A stretch of DNA of 34,504 bases from Rhabdochromatium marinum (GCF_016583795.1 NZ_NRRS01000039.1:1-34504); one strand, 5' to 3'. Numbered from the stretch's first letter, positions 15,123 through 25,518 are shown. The notes: generated by a model not told the origin, from the sequence alone. Program-made: numbers and translations.

Positions 15123-15989
15123 TCAGCGCGTCCCGTCAATAAAGTCATCCCGCGCCGCCTTGGCGCGGGCAAAGACTTCCAGCAGATGCTCGCCGTCGGC
15201 ATCGCGGATGCTGGCGGCTAAATCGCTCATTTCGGTGCTGAAGCGCGCCAGCATGGCGCTCAGGCTTGCGCGGTTGGCGATACAGATGTCGCGCCACATG
15301 ACCGGGCTGCTAGAGGCAATGCGAGTGAAATCGCGAAAGCCACCGGCGGCATAGCGGAAAATCTCATCACTGCAATCCATGCGCGTCAGGGCATCGACCA
15401 GCCCAAAGGCGAGCATGTGCGGCAGATGACTGGTCGCGGCCAGCACCTCGTCATGATGGGCCACTGACATCTCGCTGACGTCTGCACCTGCGGCTTCCCA
15501 TAGCGAACGCACAGTTGCCAGTGCCTGTGGGTCGGTTTCCGCCACCGGGGTTAAAATCACCCGCCGATGGTGGAACAGCTCCGCAAAGGAGGCACTCACA
15601 CCGGTGCGCTCGGTGCCGGCGATTGGATGCCCGGGCACCAACCAGGGCGGCACAGTTCCAAAAACCGCGCGCGCATCGGCCACCACACTGCTTTTGACGC
15701 TACCGCCATCGGTCACCACTGCATCCGGGCGCAGCGCCGGGCCGATCTGAGCGAGCAAGTCGCGCATGGCACCCAGCGGCACCGCCAGAAACACCAGATC
15801 CGCGTCGCGCACGGCCTCAACCGGATCCTGGTGATAGCGGTCGATCACCCCCAGTTCCACCGCCTGCTCCAGATTTTCGCGTCCGCGCCCGCAGCCAACA
15901 ATTTCGCCAACCTGATCAGCCGCGCGCAACGCACGCGCCAGGGAGCCGCCAATCAGCCCGACTCCCATCACGGCCAGGCGCTCAATCAT
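15123..15989 (-). CDS. tyrA: Prephenate dehydrogenase
   Basis: A 288-residue monofunctional enzyme that oxidises prephenate to 4-hydroxyphenylpyruvate with NAD(P)+ in tyrosine synthesis; a cyclohexadienyl dehydrogenase acting on arogenate cannot be excluded. The N-terminal Rossmann motif is GVGLIGGSLARAL (residues 10-22). Family motifs DGGSVKSSV, PGHPIAGTERTGV (the substrate-binding HPIAG), and SHLPHMLAFGLVDAL follow. No chorismate mutase or ACT domain is present. Its start overlaps the hisC stop by four bases (ATGA), so translation is probably coupled. It ends the gyrA-serC-serA-pheA-hisC-tyrA cluster; aroA, which often follows in relatives, is absent here. Confidence 0.93.
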   Translation of the reverse strand: MIERLAVMGVGLIGGSLARALRAADQVGEIVGCGRGRENLEQAVELGVIDRYHQDPVEAVRDADLVFLAVPLGAMRDLLAQIGPALRPDAVVTDGGSVKSSVVADARAVFGTVPPWLVPGHPIAGTERTGVSASFAELFHHRRVILTPVAETDPQALATVRSLWEAAGADVSEMSVAHHDEVLAATSHLPHMLAFGLVDALTRMDCSDEIFRYAAGGFRDFTRIASSSPVMWRDICIANRASLSAMLARFSTEMSDLAASIRDADGEHLLEVFARAKAARDDFIDGTR

Positions 15990-17098
15990 GCGGCCAGCGC
16001 CTGTTTGAGTGCTGCCAGCAGGCGCGCGTTCTCAGCTTCCAACCCAACGCTAATGCGCAAATGATTCGGCAAACCATAATTGGCCACCGGACGGGCGATC
16101 ACGCCTTCCTTGAGCAACGCCTGATCAACCGGGCCGGCTGTACGGCCAAGATCAACGGTAACAAAATTTCCCCGCGAGGGAATCACACGCAAACCCAAGG
16201 CGGCCAGTCCCTGAGTGAGCTGCGTCATACCGGCCTGGTTCAGTGCTACTGATCGGGCGATATGGGCCGTGTCCGCTAAAGCCGCCAGAGCTGCCGCCTG
16301 TGCGGGAGCATTGACATTGAAGGGCTGCCGCACTCGATTCATTAGCTCAGCGGCCTGCGGATGACTCAAGCCATAGCCGACTCGCAGCGCTGCCAGACCG
16401 TGAATTTTCGAGAAGGTGCGGGTGACAATGAGATTTGGAAACTCCGCCAACCACTCGACGCCATTGGGCAACTCGGGATCCTCGGCGTACTCAATGTAGG
16501 CTTCATCCAACACGCACACGCAGGTTGCGGGCAAACTGGCAATGAAGTCCTTGAGTGGGGCGGCTGTCAGCCAAGTCCCGGTGGGATTGTTCGGGTTGGC
16601 GATCCACACCACACGGGTGTTGTCAGTGATCAGCGCCGCCATCGCATCGAGATCGTAACCAAAGTCCTTTGCTGGCGCCACCCGTGCCGTGGCACCAACC
16701 GACTGGGTGGCGATGGGATAGACAGCGAAGGCATACTGAGAAAACAGCGCTTCCTGCCCCGGATGCAAAAAGGTGCGTGCGACCAGATCCAGCACGTCAT
16801 TGGAGCCGTTGCCAATGGTGATCATCTCGGGATCAACATCATGATGGCGTGCAATGGCATGGCGCAGTGCAAAGCCGCCGCCATCTGGGTAACGCCCCAG
16901 TTCAGCAGCGGCCTGCGCATAGGCCGCGCGGGCCAGCTCACCCGGGCCAAGTGGGTTTTCATTCGAGGCCAGCTTGATGGATTCGCGGATACCAAGCTCG
17001 CGTTCGAGTTCGGTAATCGGCTTACCCGGCACATAGGGATTAAGCGCCCCAATCTGTGGGGCTGGCTGGGGACGAAAAGAGCGATCAGATGGGGTCAT
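15986..17098 (-). CDS. hisC: Histidinol-phosphate/aromatic aminotransferase
   Basis: A 370-residue class I/II PLP aminotransferase of the HisC family. Visible motifs are KLASNENPLGP (residues 42-52), the Asn-rich NPNNPTGTW (about 168-176), LDEAYIEY (197-204) and the PLP lysine K231 in TFSKIHGLAALRVGYG. HisC enzymes convert imidazole-acetol phosphate to histidinol phosphate. Copies lodged between pheA and tyrA, as here, are thought also to transaminate phenylpyruvate and 4-hydroxyphenylpyruvate. It lies 18 nt after pheA and overlaps tyrA by four bases. A second hisC in the his operon of this genome would be expected but cannot be seen. Confidence 0.93.
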   Translation of the reverse strand: MTPSDRSFRPQPAPQIGALNPYVPGKPITELERELGIRESIKLASNENPLGPGELARAAYAQAAAELGRYPDGGGFALRHAIARHHDVDPEMITIGNGSNDVLDLVARTFLHPGQEALFSQYAFAVYPIATQSVGATARVAPAKDFGYDLDAMAALITDNTRVVWIANPNNPTGTWLTAAPLKDFIASLPATCVCVLDEAYIEYAEDPELPNGVEWLAEFPNLIVTRTFSKIHGLAALRVGYGLSHPQAAELMNRVRQPFNVNAPAQAAALAALADTAHIARSVALNQAGMTQLTQGLAALGLRVIPSRGNFVTVDLGRTAGPVDQALLKEGVIARPVANYGLPNHLRISVGLEAENARLLAALKQALAA

Positions 17099-17116
17099 GG
17101 CAAGACTCAGATGTTG

Positions 17117-18229
17117 TTAAAGTACCGCTTCCGGATAGGAGCCAAGGATCTTGAACAAATTGGCCGAGACTCTGAGTTGATCGAGCGCGGCGGCCACCTG
17201 TTCATCGTTGCGATGTCCGCACAGATCGACAAAGAAGACATAGTCCCACACGCCCTGTCGGGAGGGGCGCGATTCAATCCGGGTCATGCTGATGGTGTGT
17301 TCAGCCAAAGGCGTCAGCAGCCGATACAGGCCACCGGCCTCATTGCGGCACGACAGCAACAGGCTGGTTTTGTCCTTACCGCTTGGCGGTGCATCCTCAG
17401 GGCCGATAATCAAAAAGCGGCTGGTGTTACGCGGATCATCCTCAATGCGATTGGCGAGCAGATTGAGCCGATAGATTTCAGCCGCCGCCTCACCGGCTAC
17501 GGCACCGGTGTCTGTGGTTTCCGTTGCCAACCGGGCCGCCTCGGCATTACTGCCAACCGGGATACGCTCGGCCTGGGGCAGATGGCGATCCAGCCAGGCG
17601 CGGCATTGCGCCAGCGACTGCTGATGCGAATAGACCCGGCGCACGTCGCAGAGACGGCTGGCGCGACTCATCAGATGATGATGAATGCGCAGCGTCACCT
17701 CCCCGACGATGTGCAACGGTGATTGCATGAAGGTGTCGAGTGTGTGGCTGACCACGCCTTCGGTTGAATTCTCCACCGGCACCACGCCAAAGTGGCAGGC
17801 GCCTGCTTCGACTTCGCGGAAAATGTCGCCAATGGCGCCAAAGGGTAAGGTGCGCACCGAATGGCCAAAGTGCTTCAGCGCGGCGGCCTGGGTGAAGGTG
17901 CCCTCGGGTCCGAGATAGGCTACCGACAGCGGCTTTTCAAGCGCCAGACAGGCGGACATGATCTCGCGAAACAGCCGCGCAACTTCCTCGTCATGCAGGG
18001 GTCCCGGGTTATCCGACTTGATGCGGCGCAGAATCTCCGCCTCGCGCTCGGGGCGATAAAAATGACTCTGGGGCGCATGCGTCGCCTTGATCTCGGCGAC
18101 TTCCTGAGCGCAACGGGCGCGCTCCGAGAGCAGGCGCAAAATTTCCGCATCGGTCGCATCAATGCGCTCGCGCACGGCTTTGAGGCGCTCGCTGGTTTCC
18201 ATTGACGGCTGAGTGATTGTCGTCGCCAT
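17117..18229 (-). CDS. pheA: Bifunctional chorismate mutase/prephenate dehydratase
   Basis: A 370-residue P-protein. An AroQ-type chorismate mutase helix bundle occupies about residues 12-95 (LKAVRERIDATDAEILRLLS, then the YRPEREAEILRRI segment). A prephenate dehydratase domain (about 103-285) starts at SVAYLGPEGTFTQAAALKHF and contains VPVENSTEGVVSHTLD. A C-terminal ACT domain has the ESRPSRQGVWDYVFFVDLCG phenylalanine-binding region, implying feedback inhibition. It makes phenylpyruvate from chorismate in two steps. It is separated from serA by 72 nt, a gap holding short CAAGTCA-type repeats but no clear terminator. Confidence 0.95.
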   Translation of the reverse strand: MATTITQPSMETSERLKAVRERIDATDAEILRLLSERARCAQEVAEIKATHAPQSHFYRPEREAEILRRIKSDNPGPLHDEEVARLFREIMSACLALEKPLSVAYLGPEGTFTQAAALKHFGHSVRTLPFGAIGDIFREVEAGACHFGVVPVENSTEGVVSHTLDTFMQSPLHIVGEVTLRIHHHLMSRASRLCDVRRVYSHQQSLAQCRAWLDRHLPQAERIPVGSNAEAARLATETTDTGAVAGEAAAEIYRLNLLANRIEDDPRNTSRFLIIGPEDAPPSGKDKTSLLLSCRNEAGGLYRLLTPLAEHTISMTRIESRPSRQGVWDYVFFVDLCGHRNDEQVAAALDQLRVSANLFKILGSYPEAVL

Positions 18230-18301
18230 AAACGCTAGCCTTGCAGCCCAGTCAAGTCACACATCAAATCAAGTCAAATCAGAGGCACGAACCAGTTCGC
18301 G

Positions 18302-19483
18302 TCAGGTCAGCTTCCGCCCGCCGAGTGCGCGCACCATCAGCACACCCTCAATCGCGGCGATGCGTTCCAGAGTTTCCGGCTCGCAGGCGTGGTCAACATC
18401 AATCAAGGTCACCGCCAAATCGCCGCGTGAGCGATTCAGCATGTCGATGATGTTGAGCTTGGTGTCCGCCAGCAAGGTGGAAATCTGCCCGACCATATTT
18501 GGCACATTGCTGTTGACCACCGCCAGGCGATGCCCGCCATTGCGCGGCAGGTCGATCTCGGGGAAATTCACCGAATTGCGAATATTGCCATCTTCCAGAT
18601 AGGCTCGCAGTTGATCGGCGACCATCACCGCACAGTTCTCCTCAGCCTCGCTGGTTGAAGCGCCAAGATGCGGCAGTGTAATCACCCGTGGATGATCCTT
18701 GAGCAAATTACTTGGAAAATCACACACATAGGCATAGAGCTTACGCTCGTTCAACGCCTCGACCGCCGCTTGGTCATCAATGATGCCATCGCGGGAGAAA
18801 TTCAGCAGCACCGCGCCATCAGGCATGGCGGCGATCCGTTCGGCGTTGATCATGTGCCGGGTCTGATCAGTCAGAGGCACATGAAAACTGATGAAATCTG
18901 ACCGTGAGACCAGATCGTCGATTGACAGCGCCGCTTCGACATTAGACTCCAGCTTCCAGGCCGCACGCACGGTAATGCTCGGGTCATAGCCGATCACCCG
19001 CATGCCCAACGCCCGCGCAGCATTGGCCACCAGCACACCGATCGCGCCCAGACCAATGACGCCCAGCGTCCGTCCTGGCAGCTCGAAACCGACGAAGTCC
19101 TTCTTGCCGGCCTCGACAGCCTTGCTAATGCTGGCATCCTCACCTTCCAGCCCGCGCGCGAAGGACCAGCCTTGAGCGATGTTGCGCGCCGCCATTAGCA
19201 TCCCAGCCAGCACCAGTTCCTTCACAGCATTGGCATTGGCACCCGGAGCGTTGAACACCGCCACACCACGCGCACTCATGCGGTCAACCGGGATATTATT
19301 AACACCGGCACCGGCACGGCCGATGGCTTTGACGGTGTCAGGAATCTCCATGTCGTGCATTTTGGCTGAGCGCACCAGAACAGCATCCGGATGACTGATC
19401 TCGGAGGCAATCTCGAACCGATCGCGCGGCAGCCGCTCCAAACCAGCCAGGGAGATGTTGTTCAGCGTGAGAATTTTATACAT
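18302..19483 (-). CDS. serA: D-3-phosphoglycerate dehydrogenase
   Basis: A 393-residue enzyme for the first step of serine synthesis, oxidising 3-phosphoglycerate with NAD+. The substrate domain starts MYKILTLNNISLAGLERLP and has GRAGAGVNNIPVD. The Rossmann domain contains TLGVIGLGAIGVLVANAARA (about residues 140-160). The catalytic Arg/Glu/His region includes LLNFSRDGIIDD and LPHLGASTSEAEENC. A C-terminal ACT domain (from about 320, HRLAVVNSNVPNMVGQISTL) suggests serine feedback. The ATG at 19483 is preferred over an upstream TTG at 19489; it has AAGG seven bases before it. It follows serC closely, placing two serine-pathway steps in tandem. Confidence 0.93.
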   Translation of the reverse strand: MYKILTLNNISLAGLERLPRDRFEIASEISHPDAVLVRSAKMHDMEIPDTVKAIGRAGAGVNNIPVDRMSARGVAVFNAPGANANAVKELVLAGMLMAARNIAQGWSFARGLEGEDASISKAVEAGKKDFVGFELPGRTLGVIGLGAIGVLVANAARALGMRVIGYDPSITVRAAWKLESNVEAALSIDDLVSRSDFISFHVPLTDQTRHMINAERIAAMPDGAVLLNFSRDGIIDDQAAVEALNERKLYAYVCDFPSNLLKDHPRVITLPHLGASTSEAEENCAVMVADQLRAYLEDGNIRNSVNFPEIDLPRNGGHRLAVVNSNVPNMVGQISTLLADTKLNIIDMLNRSRGDLAVTLIDVDHACEPETLERIAAIEGVLMVRALGGRKLT

Positions 19484-19492
19484 AGCCAACCC

Positions 19493-20575
19493 TTATCCGC
19501 GTGTGCGCTCGAACTCGCGCATAAAGTTCACTAAGGCATCGATTCCTGCCTCAGGCATGGCGTTGTAGATGCTCGCGCGCATACCGCCGACCGAACGGTG
19601 GCCCTTGAGAGTTAGCAGTCCGGCCGCCTTGGCGCCAGCGAGAAACTCGCTGTCCAGGTTCGGATCCGCCAGGGTGAAAGGCACATTCATCCAGGAGCGC
19701 GAACGCGGCTCAACCGGATTGGCATAAAAGGCCGACGCATCAATGGCCGCATAGAGTTTGGCCGCCTTGCGCCGGTTGATCTCGGCCATGGCTTCGAGTC
19801 CACCCAACTCTTTCAGCCAACTGAACACCAAACCGGCCAGATACCAGGCGTAGGTCGGCGGTGTGTTGTACATGGAACCGTTCTTGGCATGAATGCCGTA
19901 GTCGAACATGGCTGGAGTGCCAGTGAGTGGTTCGCCAATCAGATCCTCGCGCACAATCACCAGTGTCAGCCCGGCGGGGCCGATATTTTTCTGCGCCCCA
20001 GCATAGATCAAACCAAAGCGGGAGACATCGAGCGGGCGCGACAGCAGAGTCGAGGACATATCCGCCACCAGCGGAACATCACCAGTGTCTGGAATCTCAG
20101 GGAATTCGACACCCTCAATGGTCTCGTTCGGAGTGTAATGCAAATAGGCCGCCTCGGCGGACAGCTTGAGTTCATTCTGCTCCGGAGCGCGGGAGAATTT
20201 ATCCGCCTCGGTGCTGGCGGCAATGGCTGGCGTGCAAAAGCGCTTGGCCTCGGCGATGGCCTTCTTCGACCAGCTGCCAGTATTCAGATAATCGGCACTC
20301 GCGCGTCCGCGCAGCAGGTTCATCGGCACCATGGCGAACTGACTCGACGCGCCCCCCTGCAAAAACAGCACGCGATACTGCTCCGGTATAGCTAACAAGT
20401 CGCGCAAATCCGCCTCGGCCTGCTCGGCGATGGACATGAACTCCTTGCCGCGATGGCTCATTTCCGCCACGCACATACCGCTGTCGTGCCAATCGAGCAT
20501 TTCATCACGCGCGCGCCGCAGCACTGGCTCCGGCAGCATGGCCGGGCCGGCGCTGAAGTTATAGGGTCGGGTCAT
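19493..20575 (-). CDS. serC: Phosphoserine aminotransferase
   Basis: A 360-residue class V PLP aminotransferase, the normal SerC length. It starts TRPYNFSAGPAMLPEPVL, has the HRGKEF segment at residues 41-46, QGGASSQFAMVPMNLL (about 73-88), and the PLP lysine K196 in IYAGAQKNIGPAGL. It ends with VGGMRASIYNAMPEAGIDAL. It converts 3-phosphohydroxypyruvate and glutamate to phosphoserine, and also serves pyridoxal phosphate synthesis. It lies between gyrA and serA on the same strand. A nested inverted repeat is present in its leader (20605-20649). GAGAA nine bases upstream may serve as ribosome-binding site. Confidence 0.95.
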   Translation of the reverse strand: MTRPYNFSAGPAMLPEPVLRRARDEMLDWHDSGMCVAEMSHRGKEFMSIAEQAEADLRDLLAIPEQYRVLFLQGGASSQFAMVPMNLLRGRASADYLNTGSWSKKAIAEAKRFCTPAIAASTEADKFSRAPEQNELKLSAEAAYLHYTPNETIEGVEFPEIPDTGDVPLVADMSSTLLSRPLDVSRFGLIYAGAQKNIGPAGLTLVIVREDLIGEPLTGTPAMFDYGIHAKNGSMYNTPPTYAWYLAGLVFSWLKELGGLEAMAEINRRKAAKLYAAIDASAFYANPVEPRSRSWMNVPFTLADPNLDSEFLAGAKAAGLLTLKGHRSVGGMRASIYNAMPEAGIDALVNFMREFERTRG

Positions 20576-20604
20576 TTGTATTGTTCTCCATTCGTTCCGG
20601 GAGG

Positions 20605-20649
20605 ATTCCGGCCCCAGGAGGAGGCCGTTTTAACAACGGCGGCCGGAAT
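20605..20649 (-). promoter_or_regulatory. Nested inverted repeat in the serC leader
   Basis: An outer repeat ATTCCGGCC (20605-20613) / GGCCGGAAT (20641-20649) encloses an inner hairpin GCCGTT (20624-20629) / AACGGC (20635-20640) with a 5-base loop. It lies between gyrA and serC, 30 nt before the serC start. No U-tract follows, so a Rho-independent terminator is unlikely. It may be an mRNA-processing or stability element, an attenuator, or a dispersed palindromic repeat. Confidence 0.55.
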
Positions 20650-20786
20650 GTTTGGACTGTGTGGATTCACCGCGACTTCTTGCATCTTGGATTAATAATC
20701 AAATCCATGTCTTCAAAAAAGTTCAGCGGCTTCAGGTTCAGATTGTGAGGATTAATGCACTCGATCCCTGTCTGTATCAGGCCCAT

Positions 20787-23402
20787 TCAAATCTCCGTGT
20801 TCTCACCATCACCGTCACTATTGTCACCAGGATCTTCATCGTCATCACTGTCACCATCCCCATTCAGCGCCACAATGCGCTCAATGCCGGCTAGGCGCTG
20901 GCCTTCGCTCAGGTTGATCAAGCGCACGCCCTGGGTGCTGCGACCGAGCAGTGAGATGCCATCGACAGCGGTGCGCACCAGGGTGCCGCCATCGGTGATC
21001 AGCATGATTTCATCTCCAGGACGCACTAGCACGGCGCTGATTTGCTCGCCATTGCGCTCACTGGTGCGGATGGCGATCACGCCCTTGCCACCGCGACCCT
21101 TGGTTGGGAATTCTTCGACCGGCGTGCGTTTGCCATAGCCTTTTTCGGTCACGGTCAGCACCGCACCCGGCTCGGCGACTAACAGGGAAATCACCCGCTG
21201 ACCATCCTCCAGCGTCACCCCACGCACCCCATGCGCGGTGCGGCCCATGGAGCGGACGTTTTCCTCATTGAAGCGCACCGCCTTGCCAGCGCTGGTGAAG
21301 AGCATCATGTCCTGACGCCCATCGGTCACGGCCACGCCAATCAGATATTCGTCCTCGCGCAGGTCAATCGCAATCAGGCCGCGCGACAAGGGACGCGAAA
21401 ACTCGCGGATTGGGGTCTTCTTGACGGTACCCTGGCTGGTGGCCATGAAGATGAAACGATCCTGATCGTACTCGGCCACGGGCAGGGTAGCGTTGATGCG
21501 CTCGCCCGGCTCCAGCGACAGCAGGTTGACAATCGGTCGCCCGCGCGCGCCCCGCCCAGCTTGGGGTAACTCATAGACCTTGAGCCAATACACCTTGCCG
21601 AAACTGGAAAAGCACAGCACGGTGTCATGAGAATTGGCTACAAACAGCCGGTCGATAAAGTCTTCGTCCTTGGTCGTGGCCGCCATGCGTCCCTTGCCGC
21701 CCCGGCGCTGGGCCTGGTATTCCGACAGCGGCTGCGCCTTGACATAGCCCGCGTGCGAGAGCGTTACCACCACATCCTCGGGGGCGATTAAATCGAGCAG
21801 GGTGAGATCGGTCTGATCGGTGACAATCTCGGTGCGGCGCGCATCGGCGTATTGTTCCCGAATCGCGGTCAGCTCATCGCGAATCACCTGCATCAGCCGC
21901 TCGGGATTGCGTAGAATTTCCAGCAAGGCGGCAATTTTGTTCAGAATCTCGCCATATTCCTTGATGATCTTATCCTGCTCCAGACCAGTCAAACGCTGGA
22001 GCTGGAGATCAAGAATGGCGCGCGCCTGGCGTTCGCTGAGCCGATAGCGACCGGCGTCGGCGCCCTCCCCGATCAGCCCAAAGTGGCGCTCGAGATCATC
22101 CGGGCGCGTCTCGGCGGCACCGGAGCGCTCCAGCATGCCAGTCACCTGCCCCGGCATCCACAGGCGCGTCATCAGCCCTTCACGCGCTTGGGCCGGATTG
22201 GCGGAGGCTTTGATCAACGCGATGACTTCGTCGATGTTGGCCAGTGCGACGGTAAAGCCTTCCAACAGATGCGCGCGCTCGCGTGCCTTGCGCAGTTCAT
22301 ACAGCGTCCGGCGCGTGACCACATCACGACGGTGGCGCAGGAAGTATTCCAGCAATTGCTTGAGATTCAGCAGGCGCGGCTGACCATCGACTAGAGCCAC
22401 CATATTGATGCCGAAAACCGTCTGCATATTGGTGTGCTGATAAAGATTGTTCAGCACCACCTCGGCATGGTGATCGCGCTTGATTTCGATCACCACCCGC
22501 ATGCCGTCCTTGTCCGACTCGTCGCGCAACTCGGCGATGCCTTCGAGCTTTTTCTCCTTCACCAGCTCGGCCATTTTCTCCAGCATCCGTGCCTTGTTGA
22601 CCTGATAAGGCAGCTCGGTGACCACCACCGCCTCGCGCCCGCTGCGCTTGATGGTCTCAACCTCGGCCCGTGCGCGCAGTTGAATGCGCCCGCGCCCGGT
22701 GCAATAGGCTTCGCGAATGCCACGCACGCCATTGATAATGGCGGCAGTGGGGAAGTCCGGCCCCGGCACTAGCTCAATCAGCTCCTCCAGGGTGGTGAGG
22801 GGTTCGTCGATCAGCTTCAAGCAGGCATCAATGATCTCGCCGAGATTATGTGGCGGAATATTGGTCGCCATGCCCACGGCGATGCCGGAGGAGCCATTGA
22901 CCAGCAGATTGGGGAAGCGCGCCGGCAGCACCGCCGGCTCATGCTCAGATTCGTCGTAATTGGGAATAAAATCAACAGTTTCCTTGTCGAGATCATCCAG
23001 CAGGCTGTGCGCGATCCGCGCCATGCGCACTTCGGTGTAGCGCATTGCCGCTGGCGAGTCACCATCGACCGAGCCAAAATTGCCCTGCCCGTCCACCAGC
23101 ATGTAGCGCATCGAGAAGGGTTGGGCCATGCGCACAATGGTGTCGTAGACGGCGGTGTCGCCATGGGGGTGATACTTACCGATCACATCACCGACCACGC
23201 GGGCCGATTTCTTATAGGGCTTGTTCCAGTCATTGCCCAGCTCGTTCATCGCGAACAGGACGCGACGATGGACGGGCTTGAGCCCATCGCGCACATCCGG
23301 CAGTGCGCGGCCGACGATGACGCTCATGGCGTAATCGAGATACGACTGCCGCATCTCATCTTCAAGATTGACGGTCAGAACTTCCTTGGCAAAATCCGGC
23401 AT
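20787..23402 (-). CDS. gyrA: DNA gyrase subunit A
   Basis: An 871-residue breakage-reunion subunit. It has the conserved start of the family ([20 protein letters not shown]), catalytic Tyr122 in AAMRYTE, and the GyrA box QRRGGKG, which separates gyrase from topoisomerase IV. Six-bladed C-terminal DNA-wrapping repeats follow, and a very acidic tail ([16 protein letters not shown]) ends the protein. The quinolone region has Thr83 and Asp87, both found in sensitive wild-type enzymes. The ATG at 23402 lacks a strong Shine-Dalgarno site. It precedes serC at 211 nt, the order known from Pseudomonas and relatives. Confidence 0.97.
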   Translation of the reverse strand: MPDFAKEVLTVNLEDEMRQSYLDYAMSVIVGRALPDVRDGLKPVHRRVLFAMNELGNDWNKPYKKSARVVGDVIGKYHPHGDTAVYDTIVRMAQPFSMRYMLVDGQGNFGSVDGDSPAAMRYTEVRMARIAHSLLDDLDKETVDFIPNYDESEHEPAVLPARFPNLLVNGSSGIAVGMATNIPPHNLGEIIDACLKLIDEPLTTLEELIELVPGPDFPTAAIINGVRGIREAYCTGRGRIQLRARAEVETIKRSGREAVVVTELPYQVNKARMLEKMAELVKEKKLEGIAELRDESDKDGMRVVIEIKRDHHAEVVLNNLYQHTNMQTVFGINMVALVDGQPRLLNLKQLLEYFLRHRRDVVTRRTLYELRKARERAHLLEGFTVALANIDEVIALIKASANPAQAREGLMTRLWMPGQVTGMLERSGAAETRPDDLERHFGLIGEGADAGRYRLSERQARAILDLQLQRLTGLEQDKIIKEYGEILNKIAALLEILRNPERLMQVIRDELTAIREQYADARRTEIVTDQTDLTLLDLIAPEDVVVTLSHAGYVKAQPLSEYQAQRRGGKGRMAATTKDEDFIDRLFVANSHDTVLCFSSFGKVYWLKVYELPQAGRGARGRPIVNLLSLEPGERINATLPVAEYDQDRFIFMATSQGTVKKTPIREFSRPLSRGLIAIDLREDEYLIGVAVTDGRQDMMLFTSAGKAVRFNEENVRSMGRTAHGVRGVTLEDGQRVISLLVAEPGAVLTVTEKGYGKRTPVEEFPTKGRGGKGVIAIRTSERNGEQISAVLVRPGDEIMLITDGGTLVRTAVDGISLLGRSTQGVRLINLSEGQRLAGIERIVALNGDGDSDDDEDPGDNSDGDGENTEI

Positions 23403-23467
23403 GGGTGTTAGGGCAAGCTGGTAGTGGCGCGCAACAGGCGGTCAGGGTTCATCAAACCCCTCATCAT

Positions 23468-23481
23468 AGCACGAAAGTGCT
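23468..23481. repeat. Short hairpin between cysS and gyrA
   Basis: AGCAC-GAAA-GTGCT forms a 5-bp stem with a GAAA tetraloop on the plus strand (TTTC loop on the minus). It sits 4 nt after the cysS stop, in the 83-nt gap before gyrA. No T-tract follows on the minus strand, so termination would be weak at best. Confidence 0.35.
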
Positions 23482-23485
23482 GAAC

Positions 23486-24880
23486 CTATTCCCGCCGCCA
23501 GAGGGTACCGGCGGCGCTGTCTTCCAGCACCACCCCGGCCTCCTGCAGTTGGTCACGAATGCGATCGGCGGTCGCGAAGTCGCGCGCCTTGCGGGCATCG
23601 GCGCGTTGCTGAATCAGCGCATCAATCTCGGCATCACTCGGCCCTTGTTGCGCAGCGTTGGAAGCGGCACCGGCGCGCAACACCTCATCGGCGTTGTCTT
23701 GCAGCAGGCCCAGCACCGCGCTGAGCTGCCGCAGTTCGCTCCCCAGTGCAGCCGCCGCCAGTTCGTCGGTTTCGCGCAGACGATTGACCTCGCGCGCCAT
23801 ATCGAACAGCACAGCCAGCGCCTCAGGGGTGTTGAAATCATCGTCCATGGCCGCCGTGAAGCGGGCGCGGAAGGCCTCACCACCGGCAGGTTGTGCCACC
23901 GGCAAGCCGCGCAGGGCCGTATAGAGCCGCGTCAGGGCCGCGCGGGCGTTATCGAGATGCGTGTCGTCGTAATTGAGCGGACTGCGGTAGTGGCTGGTTA
24001 GGATGAAATAGCGGATCTCCTCGGCCCGGTAGCGCGTGAGGATCTCGCGGACGGTAAAGAAGTTGCCCAGGGATTTCGACATCTTTTCGTCATTGATGCG
24101 TACAAAACCATTGTGCATCCAGACATTGACGAAGGGCTCACCTGTCGCGCCCTCGGACTGGGCAATTTCGTTGTCATGATGCGGAAACTGCAAATCCGCC
24201 CCACCGCCGTGGATATCGAAATGCGCACCCAGACAATGGGTTGACATGGCCGAACATTCGATATGCCAGCCTGGCCGCCCCGGTCCCCAGGGGGACTCCC
24301 AAGCCGGCTCGCCGGGTTTGGTGGCTTTCCAAAGCACGAAATCCAGCGCATCGCGCTTGTGCTCATCCACTTCCACCCGCGCCCCCGCGCGCAGATCGGC
24401 CGGATGCTTGCCCGACAGACGCCCATAGCCCGCAAAGCTTGACACCTGGTAATACAGATCCCCATTCTCCGCCTGATAGGCATGCCCGCGTTCGAGTAGC
24501 TGCTCCACCATGGCGACGATCTCAGTAATGTGCGCGGTGGCACGCGGCTCAAGGGTGGGAGGACGCACGCCCAGCATAGCCGCATCCTCGTGCATGGCCT
24601 CGATAAAGCGCTCCGTCAGCTCGGTAATCGGCACGCCCTGCTCCGCCGCCCGGCGGATGATTTTGTCATCAACATCGGTAATATTGCGCACATAGGTCAC
24701 CTCATAACCCGCGTTTTGCAGGTAGCGGTAAACCATATCAAAGACCACCAGCACCCGCGCATGACCCAGGTGGCAGTAGTCGTAAACCGTCATGCCGCAG
24801 ACGTACATACGAACCTTGCCAGGCTCCAGTGGCGTGAAAGGCTCCTTGCGGCGGGTCAGGCTATTGAAAATCTGAAGCAT
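23486..24880 (-). CDS. cysS: Cysteinyl-tRNA synthetase
   Basis: A 464-residue class Ia synthetase that charges tRNA-Cys. From the ATG at 24880 it reads [15 protein letters not shown]. Cys28 (YVCGMTVYD) is a zinc ligand, the HIGH motif is HLGH (37-40), WHIECSAM and [14 protein letters not shown] supply other active-site and zinc ligands, and KMSKSLGNF is the KMSKS loop. The C-terminal anticodon domain is complete. A GTG at 24898 would add six residues not seen in the family. It is upstream of gyrA and diverges from ppiB. Confidence 0.96.
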   Translation of the reverse strand: MLQIFNSLTRRKEPFTPLEPGKVRMYVCGMTVYDYCHLGHARVLVVFDMVYRYLQNAGYEVTYVRNITDVDDKIIRRAAEQGVPITELTERFIEAMHEDAAMLGVRPPTLEPRATAHITEIVAMVEQLLERGHAYQAENGDLYYQVSSFAGYGRLSGKHPADLRAGARVEVDEHKRDALDFVLWKATKPGEPAWESPWGPGRPGWHIECSAMSTHCLGAHFDIHGGGADLQFPHHDNEIAQSEGATGEPFVNVWMHNGFVRINDEKMSKSLGNFFTVREILTRYRAEEIRYFILTSHYRSPLNYDDTHLDNARAALTRLYTALRGLPVAQPAGGEAFRARFTAAMDDDFNTPEALAVLFDMAREVNRLRETDELAAAALGSELRQLSAVLGLLQDNADEVLRAGAASNAAQQGPSDAEIDALIQQRADARKARDFATADRIRDQLQEAGVVLEDSAAGTLWRRE

Positions 24881-24983
24881 CGGCTTTGTTGTCCTCACAT
24901 ACTTTATCCTGGCGACCGAACCCCGTAGGATAGCAGGATGCTTGGAAACACTGACACATTAAACCTCTGGGAAAAGCACCACG

Positions 24984-25472
24984 ATGATTAAACTGAGCAC
25001 CAACCACGGCGACATCCTGATTGAACTCGACCACGAAAAAGCCCCGATCACCTGCGAAAACTTCGAGCAGTACGTGCGCGATGGGCATTATGATGGCACC
25101 ATTTTTCACCGTGTGATCGACAACTTCATGATTCAAGGCGGCGGCATGACGGTCGATTTTGACCAGAAAAGCACCCGCGCGCCGATCAAAAACGAGGCCA
25201 ACAACGGCCTGAAAAACGTCACTGGAGCCCTGGCCATGGCGCGCACCGCCGATCCGCATTCGGCCTCGGCACAGTTTTTCATCAACGTGGCGGATAACGA
25301 TTTTCTCGACCATCCCGGGCAGGATGGCTGGGGCTATGCCGTCTTTGGTCGGGTCACGGATGGTATGGACGTGGTCAATACCATCAAAGGGATCAGCACC
25401 GGCAACCGCAAGGGGCATCAGGATGTCCCGGTGGAAGACGTGATCATTCACAGTGCCGAAGTGCTGGATTGA
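24984..25472 (+). CDS. ppiB: Cyclophilin-type peptidyl-prolyl cis-trans isomerase B
   Basis: A 162-residue cytoplasmic cyclophilin with no signal peptide. Conserved active-site segments are [37 protein letters not shown] and [10 protein letters not shown]. The family catalyses proline isomerisation during protein folding. It is first in a plus-strand run with lpxH and the DUF349 gene. Placement of ppiB directly between cysS and lpxH is a common gammaproteobacterial arrangement, which supports orthology. Confidence 0.95.
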   Translation: MIKLSTNHGDILIELDHEKAPITCENFEQYVRDGHYDGTIFHRVIDNFMIQGGGMTVDFDQKSTRAPIKNEANNGLKNVTGALAMARTADPHSASAQFFINVADNDFLDHPGQDGWGYAVFGRVTDGMDVVNTIKGISTGNRKGHQDVPVEDVIIHSAEVLD

Positions 25473-25518
25473 GCGCCCGGGACTTTACAGGACGTTAAGT
25501 TAGAGGGTTAGGTCGCGG

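Noticed and set aside
16361-17722. 453-codon plus-strand frame over hisC and pheA
   Set aside because: Shadow of two clear enzymes on the minus strand, with no recognisable domain and no ribosome-binding site.
23136-23162. GyrA Thr83 as a quinolone-resistance change
   Set aside because: Thr at this position is wild type in several gammaproteobacteria, and Asp87 is intact, so no resistance claim is justified.
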